Source: Punctularia strigosozonata HHB-11173 SS5 (lineage: Eukaryota > Basidiomycota > Agaricomycetes > Corticiales > Punctulariaceae). Taken from it: a stretch of 64,000 bases of DNA. Location of the stretch: NCBI RefSeq assembly GCF_000264995.1, contig NW_006767450.1, positions 107,728 through 171,727 of the forward strand, read 5' to 3'. Positions 1 to 12,855 of the stretch are shown one piece after another. The notes under the pieces are model-generated. The model did not search any database. It saw nothing but the letters and a program-made list of their open reading frames with translations, and was not told where the DNA came from. Position 1 is the first letter of the stretch. Each line of letters begins with the position of its first letter. The position numbers and the translations under genes were made by a program.

Positions 1-1002
1 TGCGCCGATGCTGTGGAACGACGTGTCATAACGACATGGCACCTGATGCGGACGATCAAAATGCAAAAGACGAGGGGCGGCGTGCTGCTGCGGCTCAGTA
101 GATTGCGAACCCTGTCATCTCGAATCTCGATGCGCCTTGTCGCTGCGTAGCGCCTCTGTGGTAAGTTCGAGAGAGACAGCGATGATCATGGGGCAACCGG
201 GTGGCTTATCCCGGCCAGACAGTGTGAGAAGAGGGGGGGGGGGACGTGTCAGACTTGGTCGCAGTCGGACATTGGGGTGATGCGACACGTCGGGGGCTAT
301 ACCTGAGACGGGAAGAGGAGTTGCACAGTGAATGGGGAGGAACGCGTCCTGTTCCGGATTCGCGGTGCTTCGCGCAGGTCGAAGTCGAAGCCTTGGGGGG
401 GCGAGCGGCGCTGCCCCGGCGCGCAGACCCATCGAATCTGGGCAATCCGATGTGACAGCGACGTAGCGGGGCGGGGGATCGCTCTCAGTCCGCCGACAGC
501 CATCGTCCAGCCAAGCTGCCCGTGGCCACGATGAGTATTGCAGTAACAATGATTCTGGCGCAGTTGAAGTTCTTCGGTACGTGCCTTCGCTACTTCCCAC
601 AAGCGGCATGCCCGACGTTTTGCACGTTCCTTGTTCCTGGGACCGTGACCACAGGGGAAACGATCCCTCCGACGTCGAGTCCTCGACCTCCTGCTCCTTC
701 AGAGCCGTCTGTACCATGGAAAACCCACTCTCATGCACGCACACACCCACATCCACGCGGACCTCTCGCCGACTGCGAATAAACATAGAGCGGGATCCCG
801 CAAGGAACGGATTCACAGCCCTATCTTCGAGACTGTGAAGAGCAGAACGGCTTCGCACGAGTGCGTCTGACCGAGCCCCCGTTCGTTACGCCGAGAGGAT
901 CTGAGGGCTCGTCCCGAGAGACGCGGGCACCAGCTGACCTTTGCAGAGATGCTTGTGGCGTTGATGCAAAAAAACGAGCCCATACCATGTGCGGGGTTCC
1001 GA
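1..1002. other. No gene recognised
   Basis: Open frames on both strands here overlap each other, are proline/arginine/serine-rich and show no domain, intron pattern or family resemblance I can recognise. A short G run lies near 232-242. I see no supported gene, RNA or mobile element in this kilobase. Confidence 0.6.
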
Positions 1003-1254
1003 GTACTGTAATTTTACGACCTTAGGTTCGGTCCGCCCCCGGGGGGACAGGGGACAGCTGCAAGTTCGGGCCCGTGGGAAGTTCGCAAACTGACTGTAGT
1101 CAGTGTGCAATATTCTCACAGTAGGAAATACAATTCCCACGGTCAGTTCAAGGCCTGGATATTGGTGGTGGGACAGGGGACAACATGGGAAATTAGGTTC
1201 AGTTCAGGTTGCCAGGGGACAGGGGACGAACCTAAGGTCGTAAAATTACAGTAC
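1003..1254. mobile_element. Small element with perfect 28-bp inverted ends
   Basis: The first 28 bases (1003-1030, starting GTACTGTAATTTTACGACCT) are exactly repeated in reverse complement at 1227-1254. The 196-base interior contains several copies of a GGGACAGGGGAC motif and no open frame of note. Length (252 bp), perfect terminal inverted repeats and no coding capacity fit a non-autonomous DNA transposon or MITE. No clear target-site duplication is visible, so the exact ends and superfamily are open. Confidence 0.6.
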
Positions 1255-1412
1255 ATAGGTCGCGCGTCGCCCTGCGGAAGTAACGTTGGCGTTCTGGCGG
1301 TCGAGACCTGCCGAAAGACGAGGGTCAGAAGCAAATCAGCCCGGAGCTAAAGGCGTCGACGAACGTGGAGGCCAGTCCCACAGCAACACATTCACTGCCA
1401 GGGTTCCGCATT

Positions 1413-1668
1413 ACGAATGAGGTTTGGATTACTTTTTCTACAAAAATCCGTATTTTATATAGAATGGCTGGTTCAGATGTGGTTGAGACATAAAATACAA
1501 ACATACTCTCAACGGAATGATATATCCTTATAAAGCAGGTTACCTGCCATATAAGTATATATTACTTGTGCAAACTATCTTTGTATTGAATGTAACAATC
1601 ACATTTGAACCAGCCATTTGATATGAAATATAGATTTCCGTAGAAAAAGTAATCCAGACTTATTTCGT
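1413..1668. mobile_element. AT-rich MITE-like element
   Basis: An AT-rich 256-bp island in otherwise GC-rich sequence. The left end (from 1413) and the reverse complement of the right end (to 1668) share about 70 bases with scattered mismatches, including the blocks TGGATTACTTTTTCTAC and AATGGCTGGTTCA. There is no coding capacity. Inverted ends, size and base composition fit a MITE. The imperfect arms suggest an older insertion than the element at 1003-1254. Confidence 0.65.
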
Positions 1669-1671
1669 CAA

Positions 1672-3005
1672 CGCTCTTCCCACGCTCATTTGCTTGCTTG
1701 CGAATCACCCGCACCGAATCTGCTACATAACGGCTTGATACTGCTCGTCTGGTATTCTCCTGGGAATCGTATTCGACTTCGTACTGGCTCCCTGGCTCAA
1801 GTTATGGCCCGTAAATCAGACGACCCAGGCCGCACCGCACCGTTTTCCAACGCAAGCGAGGTTCGGACCGCGACCGTTTGCCATCCTCGCCCTGGGCTCA
1901 GCAAACGGGGCGTGTCCACGTCTCTGGGAGTTATAATGGAATGAAACCCACTCCGAGATGAAACAACCCCCGAGGAACCGACCCCAGTTACGAAATGAAC
2001 GGTGTATTGATCGATAATATCTTCGCGTTTCGTCCAACGGTCTCGATGGGTAATCTATGTAAGTAGTATGCGCGCCCCCATACAGAACACACATCAAGCT
2101 CACGCGCACGGCCCTAACTCGGCCATAGACGCAGAGGACCCGGTTCAAACCGCCTAAAACTCCGGCCACGTCCGAGAATGCACCGTTGCTCTGGACGTGA
2201 AGGTGGAAAGGGGGTCAGGCATGACCAAACCTTGGCTTGCTTCACGAAGATTTGCCAGTCGAACAAAAAAAAGTCCGCGTCTCTCACCCCGCGACTGCTC
2301 GGAACTTACGCTGTGCCGTCAGGTGCCCCCCCACGCCTCCTCGCGCTCGCGGAAGAGACCAAAAGCGCACGCGCCGGGATCCGCGCAGCGATATACGCCC
2401 GCCGCCGTTATCGAGGCACAGCGCCGAGGCGTGGAGACGGGCCCTTATGACCGACCGACCGAACCCCCCGAACGATTCCCCACATGAAACGGAGACGCAA
2501 CGTTCGTTTTCGGTCGCGCTGCACTCCATGTGACGGATCGTCTCGCAGATCTCGCGACGCGATGGAAGTAATATACTTGGTGCCCGCTCTGGATAGTAAA
2601 AAGGTTCCGCACCACCCCGTTATACCACCCCGCCTGAGCACGGTCGGCCGGGTGCAGCGTCCGAGATCTAAACCCACGGTAGGGTCGATGCTGGTGGAAC
2701 TGCGGCGCATCCTGAACCCTGTCACAAGCCGGGCGCGCCGAGCACCAGAGGGCGTGCCATACACTCCAGGTTCGACAGCGATTTCCCCCGCACATCAAGA
2801 CGGTCATTAAAGGACGCAGAAGAGAAGCGGCTTATGCATGGCCGCTCAACTCACACGTTCCCCAGTCATCCAGCGGGGCGCGAGCTCTTTCCCGCCTCCA
2901 CGTCAAATTAGGGGGGGACACGCAGAAGACCACATCGATCTCCCTCATTTTGCGCGGGACACGGACCAATCTCGTCGCGAAGCACCGGGTCAGCTGAGCG
3001 TGGAG
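1672..3005 (+). repeat. Decayed 1.34-kb direct repeat, unit 1
   Basis: First of two collinear, diverged direct copies. Landmarks shared with unit 2 are the opening CCCAC-CTCATTTGCTT, the block GTCCGAGAATGCACCGTTGC near 2168, and the closing GCGAAGCAC-GGGTCAGCTGAGC near 2978. Many substitutions and small indels separate the copies. No frame is open in both, so it does not look like a gene now. Origin unknown; an old tandem duplication of a noncoding element is the simplest reading. Confidence 0.6.
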
Positions 3006-3054
3006 GGGAGGGCCAAGAGGCACAACGAATCTCCGATCTCATCCGTCCGCGTTA

Positions 3055-4402
3055 ATTCCCACACTCATTTGCTTTGTGCTCGCGAACCCATTCGGGCACC
3101 GGATCTGCTGTGCGTTCGTCTGTCGGAAAATATTTTGGGTCTTATACCGCTCGTCTTCCTTCGCTCGTCTCGGGACAGACATATGGCTACTACGCACCGC
3201 AACCACACCGTCGAAAGAAAAAACCCCGGATGATCAGGTGCATCACATTCGTCGGGTTACCTTCTAGGCATCCCCCGACTGGCTCGGGCATCTCTTTCGA
3301 TCCATCTATTGCCGCATTTCGAACGATGGCCGCATCAATGAAAAGGTCTCGAATAATCGGTCCCAAGGAACCAAACCCCTCGTTTTGAATGAAAATCCTA
3401 CATTCAAGTGCCGACTGGTTCATTCAACGTTTATATGTCATCTTGGCCGGTTGTCTGGGCGCGCGTTCTCGTGGTCTAGTGCACGCCAATCCAGGACAAA
3501 TTTTAATCTATGAGTCACGCCGCTTCACCCGTAAGTAAATCATTTACCGAGCCATGAGCGCGTAGAACCTCCTTGAAGCTCCCAATACGCGCCTAAACTC
3601 CGGCGCGGTCCGAGAATGCACCGTTGCTATGGTCCTGCGTGAAAGCGATCCATGGGGGGCCGGGGGGGGGGGGGGAATGACCAAAATCGAGGTTTTTGCT
3701 TCCACGAAGATCCCGTTTCTAGAGCCTCCAATCGCGCTCTCCTATAGTAGTTCGTCCAGAACTCCGGAAATTTCGTCAGATGCCCTGTCCTCGCGCTCAC
3801 GGAAGAGCAAAAGGTATCAGCGGCGTGTCTGCGCTATGGTCTGCGCACCGATACGCCGCCGTCATTATCGGCGAACACGGTGGGCGAGAACGGCCCCTAT
3901 GACCACTCGGTAGTAGTTCGACACACGACGTTCAGTGCACTCACTCCATGTGACGTCCCGGCAGATCTCGCGACGCAAATAGGTCCCCGCAACAGATAGC
4001 AAGAACGTTCCGCATCCCCGCCACACCCGCATAATATAGCATTCACACTCGGTACGGCACGGCCGGACTCGACGTCCGCAGATCCACGATCAACGATAGG
4101 TTGATGCTGGAAGGAATTGTGGCGCATTTTCTTGCGCAAACTCTGTCGCAAGCCGGGCGCGCCGAGAGACAATCCCATCATCTCAAAGAATCCCCCTTCG
4201 AGGATCTCAGGTCCGACAGCATCCCCCCCGCCCCCAGGACGGCGATCACGCTAAAGGAACGACACCTCGTGCCGCTCACCTGCAGGTTCCCAATCGCTGT
4301 GCGGGCGCAAGCCCCTCATGTCCGAGTACCATTCAACGTCCACGTCGAGTTCATGAGCGATCTCATGGCAATGGCATCGCGAAGCACGGGTCAGCTGAGC
4401 AT
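3055..4402 (+). repeat. Decayed 1.34-kb direct repeat, unit 2
   Basis: Second copy of the repeat at 1672-3005, about 50 bases downstream in the same orientation. The shared landmarks occur in the same order: CTCATTTGCTT near 3064, GTCCGAGAATGCACCGTTGC near 3608, GGGTCAGCTGAGC near 4388. A G run (near 3660-3676) distinguishes this copy. The following 320 bases up to the RVB1 stop show no further feature. Confidence 0.6.
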
Positions 4403-4722
4403 ACATACAAAACAGCGAAGACGCGCAACCCCTTCAAAACCCTGCGTCCACACATGCCCGCGTGCGTGCCGACTTCCCGCTCGAGATCCGCCACGGCAAT
4501 ATCCGCGGGTAGACCGCTCCAGTAACGAAGCGACCCGTCCCACCATCAGCCCCCGCCGGACGGCTCCCCAAGCCGGTGCTCACACCGGACCCAACGAGAC
4601 CTTCAGGGACGGGAAGATTGAAGCGAAGAGGGGGTTCACCGCAGCGATCGATCGGCTATCCGGCAACCGTGCGCCCACCAAGACCTGACCGACGTACGCG
4701 GATGCCATGCGGGGCGAAACGA

Positions 4723-6913
<2,191 letters not shown>

Positions 6914-8319
6914 ATGAGCTCTTCTATGTCGGATCCGGACGGCAAGCGCCCCGGAATCCAGCTGGATCCCCATGTGGCGCACGTCTTGTCGGTTCTCCCG
7001 GACGCACAGTTCTTTACCGACGAACAGCAGCCCAAGACATACGAGAGCGTGAAGGAATACACAGCGAGACTGGAGCAACTCCGCGCCGTGGCCCTCGCGT
7101 CCCCGCTGTCGCAGATGCTGCCGCACGATCTCCTTCCCGTCGATGCCTGGACTTACTCCTGCCTGTCCCAATCAGAAAGCGCACAGTCTCCCGGTCGACT
7201 CGTACAAGATATTATGCAACCAACTTCAGCTTGCGCGGGTATTGCGAAGATCACGCTCCGGGCGGTTATCCGGGTCCATCGCGACGCTCCCTCCCAAGTG
7301 TACAAAGGTAGCCTGCAGACCGCATCCGGGGATAACCAGGACGTCTGCGTCAAGGTATATCAACAGAGCCTAGATTACCTCCGAGACTCCTCGTACTTTC
7401 GCGAACATTACTGGTGTGGTACCGTTCATAAAGTTGCTATCGAAGCCTGGGCGTACCGCGAGCTGGCATCGCTGCAAGGTAACGAGGGGTTTCCTTCTAT
7501 ATACAGGAATTACTGCTTATCACAGGACGTCATTCGTCTTCGTTTGCAGGCGTGTTTATACCACGTTCGTTAGGCTTATACAAGGTTCGAATGCAGCTTC
7601 TTTTGCCTCAGGTCCATTACGCTATTCTGACGCCAGCTACAAGATATGTCTCCCGAACGGCGAACCTTCGATTTCTCATGTGCTGGAATATTTCCCCGGG
7701 AGCCCGCTATCTGAGTGGAGGGTAGAAGCAGTGGAGAAACGCCTTGGATGCACGAAATACCAAATGGTGCGCCGGTCTTACGCCCGTATAAATCCTCTAA
7801 CGACATGATCTGATCGACGTAATAGGTCGAGTATCTCCTCGAACAGATTCACGCCATGCACGTGCTCGGGATCGTCCATGAACATCTATCCCGCAAGAAC
7901 ATCGTCCTGCTGGAGCGACCTCTCGGAGCCGACCCGCGCTCGGCCCTGGCCATCGTCGGGTTCAGTCGCGCTAGGCCATTCAATGGAAAGAACGCGGGCA
8001 CCGACGGCACCCGGTCAGCATTCCCCCCGCATCTTGCTTATGCACCTCGCGCGCCACGCACGCGGCTGACCCTGCCCCTCTCGCGCCCAGCATGCTCCAG
8101 CTTCTGTACGATTGGGCGTATTGTAACCGGGATGGTATCAAAGAATGGTTCGAAGCGCGCGCGTCAGCGAGCCCGCGTCCGCCGTGGCTCGCGATGTTTT
8201 CCGGCAAGGGTGAAAAGTCGGTTTTCGTGGCCTGGAACAAGGATTGCCGACTGAGGGAGATCATAGAAGATGACATTGAGAATTACGGGCCTGGGCGACT
8301 TATTCATTACCGGGCTTGA
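6914..8319 (+). CDS. Kinase-like protein KL1 (probable pseudokinase)
   Basis: Five exons (6914-7478, 7550-7584, 7644-7766, 7826-8013, 8091-8319) give 379 aa. It shares with its paralogues a QVYKG strand, VCVKVYQQSL (candidate ATP-site lysine), AIEAWAYREL (candidate helix-C glutamate), a 35-base second exon encoding VFIPRSLGLYK, a hinge-like ISHVLEY segment and a C-terminal tryptophan-rich helix. The catalytic loop, however, reads HEHLSRKN instead of HxDxxxxN, and the metal-binding position reads VGF instead of VDF. The frame and splice sites are intact despite the lost catalytic aspartates, so this is likely an expressed pseudokinase rather than simple decay. It is cytoplasmic or nuclear by default, with no signal peptide or membrane segment. 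First of a tandem run KL1-KL2-KL3. Substrate and role unknown. Confidence 0.8.
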
Positions 8320-8603
8320 ATCCGGCTCTCGTAAAAGTGCATTATGCGCTCACTTGCCGCCGTGGATGATGTACTGGCACAGAATTCCGTCCATAATTGC
8401 GACCCTGAGGCATCGCCCGCTGCTTGGCTTTACTCGTCCCTGAGGCCCTCGCGACCTTCCTGTTTGTGTGAAGAGGGTGTAGGATAATCATCGGCGGTCA
8501 TTGGCGTTGGCAGAAACGGTGGAGTGGGGAAAGCGTGAGAAATCGAGTGTCGATGAAAAGAGCGAGCCTGCCGCCAGGCGACAACTCGTAACCCACATCC
8601 GCC

Positions 8604-9931
8604 ATGAACCTCGACGCATGGGCCAGTCAGGTTATCAGCACCCTACCTGACAACCGTATCTTTGTAGACCATGATGTTCCGTGTGACGTCCCCTCTGGCA
8701 AACGCTACATTGCGGAGCTAAAACGACTGCGTCTACCGTCCACCAATCGCAGGCCTACCCACCAATCGCTCCCTTGTACTCTCCGCTTAAGCAATTCTTG
8801 GACTTATTCGCTGCAAAACGTATCCGACCGTGTTCCAACATATCGATATAGACCGACTCTCTTCTCAAGTGACGATCTGACCACCGCCGAGCTTCGAGAA
8901 GCGGCTGTCACCCTCAACCAAGTGGTCCGGGCGAAACGCGACACACACGCTCAGGTCTACGGAGGCTTCTTGCATGTCGGTCCTGAACGGCCCCGAGAGG
9001 TTTGGGTCAAGATATATCAGCAGAGCTTGTACTCTTTGCCAAATATCGACTTTTTCGACAAAGACAGGAATTGCGACGATGTTGGGTTACGCACCGCTCG
9101 TTACGACGCAGGCGTGGAGGCTTGGGCGTACCGCAAGACTTCGCCCTTACAAGGTATGTGATCGTCCTCGTCGTCATTCTTTGAAACTAAACAGAACTTT
9201 TCGCATGCCATTTAAGGCTCGTTCATACCTTACTCACTTGGATTTTATGAGGTAACCATCTAGACTTGGTTTCTATAGCAAATGGCTCCTAACAAAATGC
9301 TCAGATACACCTTCCGAGCGGAGAAAATTGCGTTGTTCACGTTATCGAGTCTCTACATGGAGTACCTCTGGCTTCTTTCAAACGGCGTGACGACCTAGAA
9401 CGGCGCTTGGGATATCGCGTGATAGACCTCGTGGGTCATTTTATGCGTCAGATGACGACCATTCTCACCGCCGCATACCGCGCAGGTGGAGAATATGCTG
9501 GAGAAAATCCTACTAATGCACGAACTCGGAGTAATACACGAAGACTTGCACCCAAGGAACATCATGCTGCTGCACCAAGACCATAGCCCCCTGCCCTCTA
9601 TCTGCATCATAAACTTCGTTACGGCAGAGCCGCCGCATCCCTTTTACGACAACGTGCACGCAGATTTGTACTGGTGAGCCTGTGAGCATAGCTTTGACTG
9701 TCGTGATGCGAGTAGTGATACGTCTGTAGCTTGTTAGACCTTCTCGAGAGATATCGCGTGCCGATTGGGTGTGTCGAGGCGTGGTACGCGAAGCATGCTT
9801 CCTCGCATCCGCACCCTCTATGGCTCTCTTTGTTCACGAGTCAGGGAGGAGAGGGCGGACATTGGGACCACTGGCATGAAACGATACGGGATCGCGAGGA
9901 ACGAGGAGTATGGAAGTCCCTCGACTATTAG
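8604..9931 (+). CDS. Kinase-like protein KL2
   Basis: Five exons (8604-9153, 9218-9252, 9305-9430, 9486-9673, 9730-9931) give 366 aa, with the same exon plan and intron phases as KL1. Visible motifs are AQVYGG, VWVKIYQQSL, GVEAWAYRK, the 35-base exon (SFIPYSLGFYE), VVHVIESL, a good catalytic loop HEDLHPRN, and CIINF where active paralogues have IVDF. The loop aspartate is therefore kept but the metal-binding aspartate is Asn. Its C-terminus (CVEAWYAKHASSHPHPLW) is closest to KL7 near 46.4 kb, and the two are exactly equal in length (366 aa). It lies 284 bases downstream of KL1 on the same strand. A kinase-like fold is inferred from motif order; activity is doubtful. Confidence 0.8.
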
Positions 9932-10066
9932 CCTGGAATGAGGCTCGCGTTCAACTTTCGGAGAACGTTTCGATGGTGGATAGGCAGCATGGTAAAGTGC
10001 AGGAAAATATCAGACAAAAGGATACCAGATGTACGCGGTTGATGTTTGTAGCCGCCCAAGAGGTCT

Positions 10067-10445
10067 ACCCTAGTCTGTATACCTCATGCACAACCTGGGC
10101 GTCGCACATGAGGATATGTCCTGGGACAACATGATCCAACTCCCTGAGACGGTTACAGGGGGATAGAGCACACACGCACTTTCCGCCTTGATCGTGCTTG
10201 ACTTCGAACTATCTGAGCCGCCGAACCAGGGCAATTGTTCGAAACCGAATGAATCGACGGACGACGTCGATGATCGCGCCGTTCCAGGATGTTTCGCCTT
10301 CTGGAATGCTTGCAGGCGCCGGTGTACGAGATAGAGACTTGGTTCGGCGGCCATACCGCTTCCGAGCCGAGACCGGAGTAGTTGACGGTTTTCGACGGGT
10401 TCCCGATCGATCTGGTGCTCTACGCGGCGGAACAAGCACATAAGT
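10067..10445 (+). pseudogene. Relic of a kinase-like gene (KL3)
   Basis: Only the C-terminal half of a KL gene can be read. One stretch reads LMHNLGVAHEDMSWDNMIQL, followed by an in-frame stop; then comes SALIVLDFELSEPPN, then APVYEIETWFGGHTASEPRP and another stop. These match the catalytic loop, the DFN segment and the C-terminal helix of KL2 in the right order. The first 1 kb of the gene is missing and the introns are blurred. It follows KL2 directly and is best seen as a dead tandem duplicate. Confidence 0.75.
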
Positions 10446-10966
10446 AGCGCGAAGCATTCCAGGGTGGAATGATAGGAAGGACTCTGTGGAGGTGTCAATA
10501 CCAGCTAGCTGTCACCGAGCAGGGAATGAGCCAATGGATCGCGCGGGGTTATATGCGCCAGAGTGAAGACTCGTTCGATTGTCGAGCATCGACTCAAGAG
10601 CGTACGGGTGAACAGCAGTGAATCTAGATATTATCGTGTATGTAGAGAGCTTTCACAGTGGAATTCATGTCATCAGATCGACCCATTGTTTAGTCTGTTA
10701 GCGATGACAGCTCTGAGTAATACGTCAATGGAATGAGGACGAGAGAGACGCCGGAGAGTTGTCGGCTACGCTCGATCACGCATCCGAAGAGTTGGGACCG
10801 AGCCTGCGCAGACGCGAACGTGGCGCTCCGTGTTCACCTTCCAAATCCGTCCTCTCGCATTGTCGCTTCGGCAGTATATCCTCCTCCTACTCCTCCTCCT
10901 TCATTTCCTCTGTGCTTGTTACTGCGTTATTGCTGCTGCATTGGCTGCTCGGTCCTGCACAAAATA
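10446..10966. other. Intergenic, no feature recognised
   Basis: No coding pattern. The last 150 bases before the DnaJ gene are rich in TCC/TTC triplets on the plus strand (10875-10920), as is common upstream of fungal genes. Confidence 0.5.
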
Positions 10967-12855
10967 ATGCGCCTTCGCGCCCTGATTCTTCCGCTCCTAG
11001 TGGCGTTTCTCGCCGGGGCCGACCCCAGCGCAGACGGCACCGGCTCCCTGACACCACCGACACTACAACCTCTGATCAACCGCGCCAACGCGTTGCTCTC
11101 AGCGGGCCACTACGCGGATGCAGCGAAGGCTTACTCTGACGCCATCGGTAAGTCTGCCTCATCTCCCCGGTGTGACGCCCTATGCTCATTCAGGACATCG
11201 CGCAGAGCAATCCCCGGCAGACTACGTGCTCTACTACAAGCGCGCGACGGCCTACTACTCGACCTCGCGCCACCCGCAGGCGCTCGCCGATTTCCAGAAG
11301 GTGCTCGACCTCACCCAGGGCACGTTCGACAAGGCCCTCTTGCTCTCCGCGCGCATCCACGCCAAGGACGGCGCTTTCACCCTCGCGCGTGCCGCCCTCG
11401 CCGACTTCAACCGGAAAGTGACCGGAAGCAGAGAGGCGGCGCAACTCGCGGCGGACGTACAGGCCGGGGAGGAGGCCGCGAAAAAGGCGGAAAGGGCGAA
11501 GAAGGCGACGCTGTGGACGGCGTGCGTGGAAAGCGCGAGCGAGGCGTTGGCGGTCGCGAGCCATAGTGCGGAACTGCGCGAGATGCGCGCGGAGTGCGCG
11601 ATCGCGAGCGGGGATGTCGAGCTCGCCGTCGGAGACCTCACGTACGTCCCTTTCCCTTCCCTTTTCCCTTCCCCCCTTCCCGCTTTGCTTCCCGCAACCA
11701 CATATCGCTGACATGCGCATCCTTGTCCACAGACGTCTGACGCACCTCACCTCGCCCTCGCCCGACCTCCTCATGCACATCTTCCGCCTCACCTACTTCC
11801 TCACCCCCTTCTCCCCCGCGGACCCGCACCCGGCCGCGCTCAACACGCTCAAACAATGCCTCCGCCACGACCCAGACTCGAAACCGTGCAAATCCGCGCA
11901 CCGGCTCGTCAAATCGCTCGACAAGTCCTTCGCCAAAGTCGACTCGCTCCTCGCCGGCGAAAACTGGCGGGGCGTGGTCAACCACGTGGTCGGCGTCGGC
12001 GCCGCCGCCGAGAAGACGTACCCGGGCGCGGAGCTGCTGAAGACGTTCGAGGAGCTGCTCGCGGAGCATTTCCCGCCGGCGTCGAAGGACGCGCTGCACG
12101 TCGAGGCCGCGCGCGCGTCCCCCCGCCGCGCGTACCTCCTCCGCGCCGCGTGCAAAGCCTACGTCGGGCTCAACCGCGCCGCCGCGGGCGAGGCGCACTG
12201 CTCCCGGCTGCTCGCGATGGACGGGCGCGCGGAGGACGTGGACGGCCTGATCGGGATGGCGGAGGCGCACGCGGCGCGGGAGGAGTGGGAGGAGAGCGTG
12301 CGCGTGCTGGAGAAGGCGTGGGAGGCCGGCGGGAGGAGCGACCGGAACGTGATGCAGAGGCTGCAGAAGGCGCAGAGGCTGTTGAAGCAGAGTCGGGCGA
12401 AGGATTATTACAAGGTGCTCGGCGTCGCGCGCGACGCGGACGAGAAGACGATCAAGCGGGCTTAGTGCGTTTTTTTCTTTGCGCTTTTGACATCCTCGAG
12501 GAAGATGACCGTTCGCTGATGGTACGCTCTTTGGTGCAGCCGGAAAGCGACGCTAAAGGCGCACCCGGACAAGGGCGGCTCGGAGGCGCAGATGGCGGCC
12601 GTTAATGAGGCGTATGAGGTCCTCTCCGACCCCGAGCTCCGCCGTCGATTCGACAACGGCGACGACCCGATGGACCCGACCTCAAACCAAGGTGGACATC
12701 CATTCCAGCAGGGTGGGAACCCCTTCGGCGGTGCCGGAGGGCATCCGTTCGCCCAGTTCTTCCAGCAGGGCGGCGCGCCAGGCGGAGGCAGCTTTTTCGG
12801 TGGCGAGGGGTTCAATTTCAGGTTCCAGCATGGGGGAGGAGGCAGGGGGCATTGA
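10967..12855 (+). CDS. ER-targeted TPR/J-domain co-chaperone (DNAJC3/P58IPK-like)
   Basis: Four exons (10967-11147, 11194-11641, 11733-12464, 12540-12855) give 558 aa. The first 18 residues (MRLRALILPLLVAFLAGA) form a signal peptide. Next come several TPR-like helices (from about residue 30 to 430), beginning with a motif containing ANALLSAGHYADAAKAYSDA. A J domain starts near residue 455 with DYYKVLGVARDADEKTIKRA, then the HPD triad in KAHPDKGG, with an intron just before it. The C-terminus is Gly/Phe/Gln-rich and lacks a KDEL-type signal. By family, such proteins stimulate the Hsp70 BiP/Kar2 in the ER lumen and help fold secretory proteins. Codon use is strongly GC-biased compared with the neighbouring KL genes, as expected of a core gene. 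Confidence 0.9.

Noticed and set aside
1-858. 247-codon minus-strand frame near the left edge
   Set aside because: Overlapping frames in several phases, biased composition and no recognisable domain.
11190-12270. Large minus-strand frames opposite the DnaJ gene
   Set aside because: Shadow frames created by high GC at third positions of the TPR/J-domain gene.
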